A stretch of DNA of 13,705 bases from DASZZV01 sp035544835 (GTDB lineage Bacteria > Acidobacteriota > Thermoanaerobaculia > Gp7-AA8), in the NCBI GenBank assembly GCA_035544835.1, contig DASZZV010000269.1, positions 1-13,705 on the forward strand, read 5' to 3'. The translations under genes were made by a program, and so were the position numbers. Under the pieces are notes generated by a model. That model ran no database searches. It was not told the origin of the DNA and saw only the letters and a program-made list of their open reading frames with translations. Of this stretch, positions 6,851 to 13,585 are shown piece by piece (within the stretch, counting starts at the first letter, position 1; each line of letters opens with the position of its first letter).

Positions 6851-6885
6851 CGACAAGGGAGAGCCCGGTTGCCGCTCCCTTGTCG
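6851..6885. promoter_or_regulatory. Perfect 11-bp inverted repeat upstream of the transpeptidase pair
   Basis: CGACAAGGGAG (6851-6861) and CTCCCTTGTCG (6875-6885) form a perfect 11-bp stem with a 13-nt loop. It lies 28 bases upstream of the TTG start of the YkuD-like gene, in the spacer between that gene and the divergent thioredoxin gene. It could be a leader hairpin of the minus transcript or an operator. No T-run follows on either strand, so it is a poor terminator. The rest of the 197-bp divergent spacer holds no clear -35/-10 pair that I can defend. Confidence 0.55.
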
Positions 6886-7020
6886 CGAAGTTCATGCCAG
6901 AGGATCGGGTCGAGGTGAGGCCTTGTTGAGAATGGCCGCCTCGCCAGATTCATGTACCATAGCGCGGCGGGAAGCATGGAAATGTGGTTGCTTCCTCATT
7001 CGACGCAAGGAGACTAGGTA

Positions 7021-7356
7021 ATGGCTGATGTGAAGACCGTTCAACAAGTGACTGACAGCGATTTCGACGCGAGCGTATTGCAGTCGAGCAAGCCCGTTTT
7101 CGTCGACTTCTGGGCGCCGTGGTGCGGGCCCTGTCGCATCATCGGACCAATCGTGGAGGAACTGGCTCCGTCCTACGAGGGAAAGATGGTCGTTACCAAG
7201 ATCAACGTCGACGAGAACCCCGAGACGGCCCAGAAGTTCCAGGTGTCTTCCATCCCGACCTTGATGGTTTTCCGTGACGGCAAGGTTGTCGATCGCGCCA
7301 TCGGCGCCATGCCGAAGAGCGAACTTCAGCGCTTCATGGACAAAAACGCTCAGTGA
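7021..7356 (+). CDS. trxA: Thioredoxin
   Basis: A 111-residue cytoplasmic disulfide reductase of normal thioredoxin length. The active site WCGPC is at residues 34-38 after FVDFWAP, the buried acid region is present (DF at 29-30), and the cis-proline lies in SSIPT (P79). FRDGKVVDRAIGAMPKSEL is the usual C-terminal part. It keeps target proteins reduced, using electrons from thioredoxin reductase, which is not in the window. The ATG has a strong AAGGAG eight bases upstream. It is transcribed away from the transpeptidase operon, and a repeat hairpin starts within ten bases of its stop, before the M24 peptidase gene. Confidence 0.97.
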   Translation: MADVKTVQQVTDSDFDASVLQSSKPVFVDFWAPWCGPCRIIGPIVEELAPSYEGKMVVTKINVDENPETAQKFQVSSIPTLMVFRDGKVVDRAIGAMPKSELQRFMDKNAQ

Positions 7357-7362
7357 TCCCTG

Positions 7363-7436
7363 GTTGCTCGTTGGTTGCTGGTTGCTCGTAAGAGGACCGA
7401 TTTTCTCGGTCCCCGCCTTTACGAGCAACCAGCAAC
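7363..7436. repeat. Heptamer-repeat hairpin (GTTGCTG/GTTGCTC units) after thioredoxin gene
   Basis: The left side (7363-7391) carries GTTGCTC, a partial unit, then GTTGCTG and GTTGCTC followed by GTAA. Its last 18 bases (7374-7391) pair perfectly with 7419-7436. Inside this sits a second stem, GGACCGA (7394-7400) with TCGGTCC (7406-7412) around a TTTTC loop. The full fold is long and stable. It begins six bases after the thioredoxin stop and ends 19 bases before the M24 peptidase start, so it could end or modulate read-through between the two. There is no T-run after the stem. Confidence 0.82.
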
Positions 7437-7455
7437 GGTCCTTCAAATCCAAGGC

Positions 7456-8664
7456 ATGATCGCTGACCTCGATACGCTCATGGAAGATCGCGGCATCGCC
7501 GCGGTGATCGTTCCTCTGCACGAGGCCATGCACGCTGCCTTCCGCTGGATCTCTCGTGGCGCGAAAGTAACGCGTGGCTATGCCATCAAGCCGCTGCGTG
7601 AGGATCCGTTTCTCGTCTGCTATCCAATGGAGCGGGACGAAGCGGCCGCCACAGGCCTCGAGACTCGGTCGATTCACGACTTCGATTACAACTCTCTCTT
7701 TCAACGTGAGGCGACGCTGGCGCGAGGATACGCGGCCTTCTTCAGTGAGGTTCTCAACTCCATTGGCGTCAGCGGAACCATCGCCTTTGTTGGCAACCTT
7801 CCGGTTCATCTGTACATAGATGTCGTCAAGGAGATGGAAGCCTCAGGCTGGAGAATCTTTCGCGGCGGTGGCGATGACCTGATCCAGCTGGCCAGGAAAC
7901 GCAAGGACACTCTGGAGCTCGATTGCATTCGTTCTGTCGGAAGTCGGACGGAAGATGTCGTCGATAGCCTCCGGGCCCTCCTGCGGGAGTGCCGGGTGAG
8001 CCGCGGCCGCGTGGCGCGAAACGGAAAGCCGGTTCTCATCGGCGATCTGAAGTCTCTGGTAACCATGGAAATCGCCCGACTGGGGCTGATCGAGGATCAC
8101 GAGACGATCCTTTCGCAGGGACGCGACGCCGCGATTCCCCATTCTCGAGGAACGGCCTCCGACGAAGTCCGCCCTTCCGTTCCGATCGTAATCGATATCT
8201 TTCCCCGCGATCGGGACAGCGGCTACTTCTTTGACTTCACCAGGACCTTCTGTCTGGGGGATGTTCCCGACGACGTGACGGAGATCCATGGTCACGTTCT
8301 GCGCGCTTTCACTCTTGCGGCGCGCGACATGAAGGCCGGGGCACGCGCCTCTGAATCGCAGCGACTCGTCTGCGATTACTTCGAGAAGAACGGCTTTTCG
8401 ACCACACGCTCGAGTCCCTCGACGCTGGAGGGATACGTGCATGGTCTCGGACATGGTGTCGGCCTCGATGTCCACGAGAGGCCCTCCTTCGGCCTGAGTG
8501 GCGCAAATCATGACCTCATCGAAATCGGTGACGTTCTCACGATCGAGCCCGGACTCTACTTCCCCGACCGGGAGATCGGTGTCAGGATCGAAGACACCTT
8601 CGTGATCGATGGGAATGGGCGGGCCTTGACGCTCTGCCGCAGCGACTACGGTCTCACGCCCTAG
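7456..8664 (+). CDS. M24 family metallopeptidase (Xaa-Pro aminopeptidase-like)
   Basis: A 402-residue cytoplasmic enzyme with a creatinase-like N-terminal domain (about 1-150) and a C-terminal pita-bread catalytic domain. All five metal ligands of the M24 family are visible: D247 (IVIDIFPR), D260 (FFDFTR), H333 (HGLGHGVGLDVHE), E364 (IEPGLY) and E379 (RIEDTF). ILSQGRDAAIPHSRG supplies the usual substrate-pocket His. It should remove N-terminal residues ahead of proline, or act as a related dipeptidase; the exact substrate is not readable. I chose ATG 7456. A frame starting at 7375 would begin inside the repeat hairpin and add residues unlike the family. Ribosome-site support is weak (AAGG one base before the ATG), so ATG 7480 is an alternative. 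Confidence 0.88.
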   Translation: MIADLDTLMEDRGIAAVIVPLHEAMHAAFRWISRGAKVTRGYAIKPLREDPFLVCYPMERDEAAATGLETRSIHDFDYNSLFQREATLARGYAAFFSEVLNSIGVSGTIAFVGNLPVHLYIDVVKEMEASGWRIFRGGGDDLIQLARKRKDTLELDCIRSVGSRTEDVVDSLRALLRECRVSRGRVARNGKPVLIGDLKSLVTMEIARLGLIEDHETILSQGRDAAIPHSRGTASDEVRPSVPIVIDIFPRDRDSGYFFDFTRTFCLGDVPDDVTEIHGHVLRAFTLAARDMKAGARASESQRLVCDYFEKNGFSTTRSSPSTLEGYVHGLGHGVGLDVHERPSFGLSGANHDLIEIGDVLTIEPGLYFPDREIGVRIEDTFVIDGNGRALTLCRSDYGLTP

Positions 8665-8788
8665 GTTGTGACGAACGTTTCCGGCTTTCTGAACTTCAGC
8701 GGCACTGCGAGAAATCCTACCCCTCAGTCAGGCCGCGCCAGCCATTCCGGCAATGTCCGTGCACTGGGAAGAAGGAGAGGTGTCAAAG

Positions 8789-9592
8789 ATGCACAGGAAA
8801 CTCGTCATGCTCTTCCTTCCCGTCCTTTTCGTTGTCGCTGCCTGTTCGAAGCCGCAGCAGAAGGCGACGGTCCTGCCGCCAGTGCAACCTGGAGCGATCA
8901 AAGGAGAGCCCGACTACGGCCCATGGTCAAGGCTGCTCGCTAAACACTACGACCCCAATAGGGGCATGAACTACAGCGCACTCAAGCAGGACGATTCGAA
9001 GACGCTGAATGAAATGCGCGAAAAAATGGCCAGCGTCGATGTTGCGTCATTGAATCACGACGAACAGTTCGCCTTCTGGCTCAACTATTACAACATGAGT
9101 GTGGTCGGGAAAGTCGTGGATCACTATCCGATCGGCTCGATCAAGGATCTCTCGACCGATCTCGTCAAACGACTCAACGTCTTCGATCAGAAAGACGTGC
9201 GGTTCGGGAACGGAACGATGTCGCTCAACGACATCGAGAATTCGAAGATCCGGGAAGTGTTCAAGGATCCCCGCGTTCACTTCGCCATCAACTGCGCCGC
9301 GAAAAGCTGCCCGACGATCCGACCAGAGCCTTTTGACGGAAAACATGTGAAACAACAACTCGACGACCAGGTGAAGACCTTTCTGAATGGCCCAAAGGGA
9401 GCCCGCGTCGAAGGCGGCAAGTTACACGTGACTAAGGTTCTGGACTGGTTCAAGAGCGACTTCGACCAGGCCGGAGGTCGAGCGGTCTTCCTGAAAAAAT
9501 ATCTTTCGCCCGAGAAAGTAGCCGTAGTCTCGGACGATTCCAGCCTGGTGTTCGACGATTACAGTTGGGACTTGAACGACTGGAAAAGTTGA
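8789..9592 (+). CDS. DUF547 family lipoprotein
   Basis: A 267-residue secreted protein of the DUF547 family, whose function is not known. The N-terminus is a lipoprotein signal (basic MHRK, hydrophobic stretch, lipobox VVAAC with C19), so it should be anchored in a membrane facing the periplasm. Family landmarks are FWLNYYN (96-102), INCAAKSCP (C169, C174) and a C-terminal WFKSDF. The two cysteines and nearby polar residues suggest a thiol-based active or binding site, which is inference only. I chose ATG 8789, eight bases after GGAGAGG; the longer start at 8753 would place charged residues ahead of the signal peptide. The 124-bp gap upstream (8665-8788) shows no feature I can support. Transcription converges with the zinc-ribbon gene. 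Confidence 0.85.
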   Translation: MHRKLVMLFLPVLFVVAACSKPQQKATVLPPVQPGAIKGEPDYGPWSRLLAKHYDPNRGMNYSALKQDDSKTLNEMREKMASVDVASLNHDEQFAFWLNYYNMSVVGKVVDHYPIGSIKDLSTDLVKRLNVFDQKDVRFGNGTMSLNDIENSKIREVFKDPRVHFAINCAAKSCPTIRPEPFDGKHVKQQLDDQVKTFLNGPKGARVEGGKLHVTKVLDWFKSDFDQAGGRAVFLKKYLSPEKVAVVSDDSSLVFDDYSWDLNDWKS

Positions 9593-9605
9593 ACCCGAAA
9601 AAGCA

Positions 9606-9688
9606 GCGCGCAAAGGCGCGCGGTCGATCTGGGTTCACATAGGTAGCACTGCTCGGCGTGTCCATGCACCCTTCGCCGTACTGCTACC
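9606..9688. terminator. Two hairpins between convergent genes
   Basis: Two inverted repeats fill the 129-bp gap between the DUF547 and zinc-ribbon stops. The first is GCGCGC-AAAG-GCGCGC (9606-9621), 13 bases after the DUF547 stop. The second pairs GGTAGCA (9642-9648) with TGCTACC (9682-9688) and CGGCG (9654-9658) with CGCCG (9674-9678). Position suggests a bidirectional terminator region. Neither hairpin has a T-run, so the role is inferred from place and fold only. Confidence 0.45.
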
Positions 9689-9721
9689 CAGCAGCTCGTT
9701 CGCCGCCCTCGCTCGAGTTCA

Positions 9722-10354
9722 TCAGGCGTATTTCTGGCCGCACTCCGGACAGAACTTCGGATTCCCCTCAGCTTGCGCGCCGCACTCCTTGCAGCTTTTC
9801 TTCTGACTGAGGGTGCCACCGCATTCCATGCAGAACTTTCCGCCCTGAGTCTTCGCACTGCAGGAGGGGCATACCGCGCCTGTGACCGTGGCGACATCAC
9901 GAGACTTCGTCCAGTCGACGGTCCGTGCCTTCTCGTGAACCTGTTCTTTCGCCGCCTCGGCCTGTGCTGAGGCGAGCTCCTCATCGAGATCGGGAGCGCA
10001 GCCCTCGCACAGGCCTGCCTTCTTATTGAAACAGATGGGCTCGCAGATCCAGTTTCCGCAGCGCGTACATTGCTTGAAGGTCGGCGAGATCTCGTCGACG
10101 GCCTCTTTCAGCGCAGCGTCGTGAGCGGGACCGCCGACGGCCTGCTGGATCTCATACGAGCTGTTGGCCGCTGAACCGAAGATCCCTCCAAAGAGGCTGC
10201 CCGCCACACGGACCGCGGAGGCGGCCATCCCGATCGTCGAGGTCTTGAAGGACGACATATAGCCATTGTTACAACGCTCGCAGAAGAACTTGAATTGATA
10301 ACCGCGATCCGTTGAAAGGTCCTGGTAGTTTCCAGTGAATCGAATTGCGACCAT
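9722..10354 (-). CDS. Multi-zinc-ribbon protein with 16 cysteines
   Basis: A 210-residue protein with no export signal. Cysteines occur in eight close pairs, mostly CxxC: C25/C28, then a cluster C96/C99, C104/C108 and C116/C119, and a C-terminal double zinc ribbon, C162/C165 with C175/C178 and C188/C191 with C202/C205. The spacing fits rubredoxin-like zinc knuckles that bind three to four zinc ions. Between the first pair and the cluster lies a glycine-rich apolar stretch (about 42-63), and a charged helical linker (about 122-145) precedes the C-terminal ribbons. The start MVAIRFTGNYQDLSTDRGY looks like a distinct small domain that I cannot name. ATG 10352-10354 follows GGGGGTG, five bases away, which falls in a potential leader hairpin. 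It stands alone on the minus strand. Its molecular role is unknown. Confidence 0.8.
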   Translation of the reverse strand: MVAIRFTGNYQDLSTDRGYQFKFFCERCNNGYMSSFKTSTIGMAASAVRVAGSLFGGIFGSAANSSYEIQQAVGGPAHDAALKEAVDEISPTFKQCTRCGNWICEPICFNKKAGLCEGCAPDLDEELASAQAEAAKEQVHEKARTVDWTKSRDVATVTGAVCPSCSAKTQGGKFCMECGGTLSQKKSCKECGAQAEGNPKFCPECGQKYA

Positions 10355-10361
10355 GTAGCAC

Positions 10362-10392
10362 CCCCGGAAAAGAAACGAGTTTGTTGCCGGGG
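10362..10392 (-). promoter_or_regulatory. Leader hairpin that may cover the zinc-ribbon ribosome-binding site
   Basis: CCCCGG (10362-10367) and CCGGGG (10387-10392) are perfect 6-bp complements separated by 19 bases. In the minus-strand RNA the second arm carries most of the G-rich sequence that sits just before the zinc-ribbon start codon. Folding would hide that site. The stem is short, so a regulatory role is only a suggestion. Confidence 0.3.
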
Positions 10393-10459
10393 ATGGTACC
10401 TGCGAGTGCTGCCGATCACAACGGGCCGCTTCTCTGAAGAGGAGTTAGAAGCCAGGAGC

Positions 10460-10492
10460 CACGCAGAGCGCCGCGTTCCGCGGAGACCTGCG
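10460..10492. terminator. Nested hairpin downstream of the TonB-dependent receptor gene
   Basis: An outer stem ACGCAG/CTGCGT (10460-10465 with 10487-10492) encloses an inner stem CCGCG-TTC-CGCGG (10470-10482). It lies 12 bases beyond the receptor stop on the minus strand, the right place for a terminator. No T-run follows, so a terminator or a dispersed palindrome are both possible. Confidence 0.45.
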
Positions 10493-10504
10493 TGTTGCTG
10501 GCGA

Positions 10505-12562
10505 TCAGAAGCTGCGCCGATACGTGAGCTCGTAGCTCCGGGAAGGCAAGCGGTAGTACTGAGCGTCACCCAGCTCACTCTCTGCGATCGGAGGTCGTTT
10601 GTCGGTGAGATTGCGTCCGTCGACGCGGAGCTCCCCAGCCGCAAATCGATAGCCGAGGCCGGCCGCCCACGTTCGATAGGGAGCCGCCAGGGCTGTGTTT
10701 CGTTTGTTCAGATAGCGATCGCCGACATAGTTGAAGAGGATGTTGGCGTTGAGTCCCTGAGCGGGAGAATAGATAAGCGAAGTTCCGAACATGTTCCGGG
10801 GCGACATCTCCAACCGGTTCCCGGACAGTTGCATCGGAACGCCGTCGAAGAGTGGCGCGTAATCGCGAAATCGCGCATCGTGATAGCTGTAGCCCGTCGC
10901 CCAGCGTAGAACGGAGGTAATGGTCATGTCGGTCTCGACCTCAATTCCTCGGAACCGTTCACTTCCGACGTTTTCCAGGGCCGGCAAACCGTCGATCAGA
11001 ATAGGAACGACCAGGTTCTCGAAGTCCAGCTCGAATGCGGATGCCTGCCAGAACAGGCGACCGTCCAGGAGCCGTCCTTTGAGCCCTCCCTCGTAGCTTT
11101 TCGCTGTCTCGGGATTCAGGATCTCTCCTTCGGCTTCAGGACCGAAGTCAATGGCGGCAGGTTTGAAGGTGTTGCGGTAGTCGGCAAACGCAAAGAGGTT
11201 GTTGCCTCCCGATTCGAGGAGCCTGAAGGTGGCGCCGAGAACGCCGCTGCCGCGCGTAAACATCCGACGATCCTTTCTCGAGCCATCGGGATCCTGGCCG
11301 GTACTGTTTTCAATGGTGCGATTCAGTCGAGCACCGATGTCGAGGCGAAGTCGCGACAGAGGATTCCATTCGCCATTGACGTAGAGGCCGGAAAACTGAC
11401 GCTGATCGGTCAGTCTGTTTTCCTCATCGGATTCCGGCGCGTTCGGGGCACCGCTCCCGTTCAACGCTACGGTGTAATCAAACAGACCGTTTTCGGCCGT
11501 GCCGCGACCATAGAGATGGTCGAAACCGGCGATGACCTGAAGGGTCGGAGAGAATTTTTTGACCAGATGACTATCAAAGTAGACGTCGGTGACGCTGCGG
11601 TTCTGACGGAAACCGGAGGCGTTGAGCGGCGACTCCTCGACAGCCGCCAGAAAGCCACGGGTGATGTCGAACTTCGAGTGAGTGAGAGAAACGGTCGTGC
11701 TCCAGGGAATCGTCGCAAGGGATGAGTCCCATCCGGCCGAAGCCTGAATGCGGTCTTCATCGATTCGAGCGTTGCGAGGGTTGTGATTGGCGTCCAACGG
11801 AACGAGGTTGGATAAAACGCGACCCTGGCGTGGATGCGGCGATGCCGGATCCTGGCGCAGGGCATTGAAGTCGAGGTCGAAGTGCCATTTGGCCGCGCCG
11901 AGGTCGGAACCGGCGCGGTAGAGGACATGGCCTCGGTCGAAGCCGGTACGATCGTCCCGGAAACCCTTGCGCTCGATGCTGGCGTTCAGCGATTGCCTGA
12001 CGCCGCTCTCGGAAAGGGGAAGGGCAACGGCTGCCGTTCCACTGCCATGGTTTCCGACTGCAAGACGAGCCGTGCGACCCGCCGATCCAGCGGCTCGGTG
12101 AATGACGTTGATGATACCGACAAACGAAGTCGCTCCGTACATCACCGGTGCAGCTCCGCGCAGGACCTCGATCCGGTCGATGTCATTGAGGTCCAGCGTC
12201 TGGAGGTCGGGGTTGAAGGCGCCGCCCCAGGGAACACCGTCGACAACGAGCAGGAAGGCGTCGAACTCCTTCAATCCCCAGAGCTCGGGAACACTGCTGG
12301 CCGGCCCGGCATCGCCGCCGGGAGCGGCCGAAACGCCGGCTACAGCGCCAAGCGCCGTCGCGAGGTCTGTGGCATTTCGAGCCCTCAGGTCGTCGCCAGA
12401 GATGATGGTGATGGACGCGGGGACCTTGTCTACATCCTCGGCGACTTTGGTGGCAGTAACTTCGATGAATCCCTGGGCAGGTGGTACCTGGCTATATACA
12501 GAACTGCTCCATAGCGCAAGAACGAGCGAGCCGGCAATTCCGCTCGATAGACGAGTCTTCAT
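10505..12562 (-). CDS. TonB-dependent outer-membrane receptor
   Basis: A 685-residue outer-membrane gated channel. The signal peptide is about residues 1-24 (ending SVYSQ). A TonB-box-like FIEVTATK (32-39) precedes the plug domain (about 42-160), with DAFLLVVDGVPWGG, DIDRIEVLRGAAPVMYGA and GIINVIH as its landmarks. The rest is a beta-barrel of alternating strands and loops, ending in an aromatic C-terminal residue (YRRSF) as expected for insertion by the BAM complex. Length is normal for vitamin, metal or siderophore receptors; there is no N-terminal carboxypeptidase-like or signalling domain. ATG 12560-12562 follows GAGGAG five bases away. A secreted protein is encoded 70 bp upstream on the same strand and may act with it. 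The ligand cannot be told from sequence. No TonB, ExbB or ExbD gene is in the window. Confidence 0.92.
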   Translation of the reverse strand: MKTRLSSGIAGSLVLALWSSSVYSQVPPAQGFIEVTATKVAEDVDKVPASITIISGDDLRARNATDLATALGAVAGVSAAPGGDAGPASSVPELWGLKEFDAFLLVVDGVPWGGAFNPDLQTLDLNDIDRIEVLRGAAPVMYGATSFVGIINVIHRAAGSAGRTARLAVGNHGSGTAAVALPLSESGVRQSLNASIERKGFRDDRTGFDRGHVLYRAGSDLGAAKWHFDLDFNALRQDPASPHPRQGRVLSNLVPLDANHNPRNARIDEDRIQASAGWDSSLATIPWSTTVSLTHSKFDITRGFLAAVEESPLNASGFRQNRSVTDVYFDSHLVKKFSPTLQVIAGFDHLYGRGTAENGLFDYTVALNGSGAPNAPESDEENRLTDQRQFSGLYVNGEWNPLSRLRLDIGARLNRTIENSTGQDPDGSRKDRRMFTRGSGVLGATFRLLESGGNNLFAFADYRNTFKPAAIDFGPEAEGEILNPETAKSYEGGLKGRLLDGRLFWQASAFELDFENLVVPILIDGLPALENVGSERFRGIEVETDMTITSVLRWATGYSYHDARFRDYAPLFDGVPMQLSGNRLEMSPRNMFGTSLIYSPAQGLNANILFNYVGDRYLNKRNTALAAPYRTWAAGLGYRFAAGELRVDGRNLTDKRPPIAESELGDAQYYRLPSRSYELTYRRSF

Positions 12563-12632
12563 GAATTCTCCTCAAAGCATGGCTTCGGACATGACGAGGT
12601 CCGATGCGGGCAAGTCAGGGAGTCAGGAGACT

Positions 12633-13340
12633 CTAGATATTGAGGCGACCCGTGCGGAAGAGAAGTCTCGCGGCCGGCGTAAGGGGCTCGAGAGGAATAG
12701 GGAAGCGTGTGGCGGGACGGTCCGAGACTCGTTCTGCGACGGCTGCCAGGCCGGTCGTCGCAGGGACAGGTAATGCAGAAGCGGCCGGTAGATCCAGGGG
12801 AGTCCTGAGTGTGGTCTCGGCGGGAGCGATGATCGGAATCGAGGCCGAAACCGTCACGGCCCCGTCGCCTGATCTTGTTCCATCTACCCACGTCATCACG
12901 CCTGCGTCGCCCGGCCGGGCCGGCTCACCCCTGGCTCGACTCGAGCCTTGCGGGGAAAGGATGGCGCGGCCCGTGGTCGTGGTGGAGGCGCGGATGCTGA
13001 AGGATCCGGGTACTTCAAAAGCTCTCTCGACTGCTTCGTCGCCGACGCGAATCAGGATCCGTGCATCGCTGGTCGGGAGATCGGGCACCTGCCATTCGAA
13101 GGATCGAACGGCAAGACTGAGATGAGGCGTGATCCTCATGGTGTAGTGGCGTCCGCCATCAAGGGAGAGGAATGCTTCCCACTCTTGCGCGGAGGAAGGG
13201 AGCTCGAGGCCCTCCGGTCTGACGACCCTTGCTCTGGATCCGCCTTCAAGCGCTCTCATCCCTTCGCCCACTGAAGCGTGCGCGGAGAAGCTGAGCGCAA
13301 CGAGCACGAAGCTCGCTGCAGAGAGACGGAGAGTTCGCAT
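12633..13340 (-). CDS. Secreted beta-rich protein of unknown function, paired with the TonB receptor
   Basis: A 235-residue exported protein. MRTLRLS followed by a hydrophobic stretch and SAHA gives a signal peptide with cleavage near residue 23. Residues about 50-117 look like an Ig-like/beta-sandwich domain of the kind seen in secreted proteins with SLDGG repeats: FLSLDGGRHYTMRITP, then FEWQVPDLP and ARILIRVGDE. The rest (about 120-235) is low in structure, rich in Ser, Thr, Ala and Pro, with an apolar stretch VTVSASIPIIAPAE. There is one Trp pair but no cysteine. I chose ATG 13340 because the signal peptide starts there; a longer start at 13412 adds only charged residues. It has no Shine-Dalgarno sequence, and a promoter-like -10 sits 7 bases upstream, so the mRNA may be leaderless. 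The receptor gene follows 70 bp later. I do not recognise the family. Confidence 0.68.
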   Translation of the reverse strand: MRTLRLSAASFVLVALSFSAHASVGEGMRALEGGSRARVVRPEGLELPSSAQEWEAFLSLDGGRHYTMRITPHLSLAVRSFEWQVPDLPTSDARILIRVGDEAVERAFEVPGSFSIRASTTTTGRAILSPQGSSRARGEPARPGDAGVMTWVDGTRSGDGAVTVSASIPIIAPAETTLRTPLDLPAASALPVPATTGLAAVAERVSDRPATRFPIPLEPLTPAARLLFRTGRLNI

Positions 13341-13347
13341 GGGCGCT

Positions 13348-13375
13348 ATTCTAGTGCCGAAGCGTGTCTTCTGAA
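13348..13375 (-). promoter_or_regulatory. Candidate promoter for the secreted protein and receptor, possibly leaderless
   Basis: On the minus strand TTCAGA (13370-13375) and TAGAAT (13348-13353) are separated by 16 bases. The -10 matches the consensus in five of six positions and the -35 in four. The start codon A at 13340 lies seven bases beyond the -10, where transcription would begin, and there is no ribosome-binding site between. This fits a leaderless transcript. Confidence 0.4.
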
Positions 13376-13429
13376 GGTCATCTTTCGCTTCCGATTCACC
13401 TCCGGTAGTCACGCCGTTTTGTCGTTGCT

Positions 13430-13578
13430 GTCATCCCGAGCAAGGGACAGCGCTGCGTCGCCGATGAGGGAAAGAAACGTGCTTGTCATCCTGAGCCGCC
13501 GCGGCGAAGTATCTCCAGCGGCAGGATCTGAATTCAGATCGCTATATCTTGAGATCCTTCGCTGCGGCTTCTAATGAC
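13430..13578. repeat. Dispersed-repeat-type inverted element with a 16-bp perfect palindrome
   Basis: GTCATCCCGAG (13430-13440) recurs as GTCATCCTGAG (13485-13495). From the second copy an imperfect inverted repeat runs to 13578: 13485-13515 pairs with 13551-13578, both ending in a GAAG(G/T)ATCTC-like sequence. The centre holds a perfect 16-bp palindrome, GATCTGAATTCAGATC (13525-13540). No coding frame here is convincing. Elements starting GTCATCCTGAG and ending GATCTC are, from general knowledge, common dispersed repeats in some Acidobacteriota and other genomes. The 365-bp stretch from 13341 to the window end holds only this, the candidate promoter and the next repeat. Confidence 0.7.
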
Positions 13579-13585
13579 ATCAGTT

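Noticed and set aside
7375..7455. N-terminal extension of the M24 peptidase frame
   Set aside because: It would begin inside the repeat hairpin and translate it; the residues do not resemble the family, and ATG 7456 gives a normal-length protein.
6892..7809. Long minus-strand open frame (305 codons) across thioredoxin and the M24 gene
   Set aside because: It runs antisense through the WCGPC gene, the repeat hairpin and the start of the M24 gene; no family features.
12585..12604. TCGGAC/GTCCGA inverted repeat between the secreted-protein and receptor genes
   Set aside because: Six-bp arms with an 8-nt gap are too short to support an operator or terminator call without comparison.
13278..13574. 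Plus-strand open frame of 98 codons over the right-hand repeats
   Set aside because: It runs through dispersed repeats and antisense to the signal-peptide region; no ribosome site or protein-like pattern.
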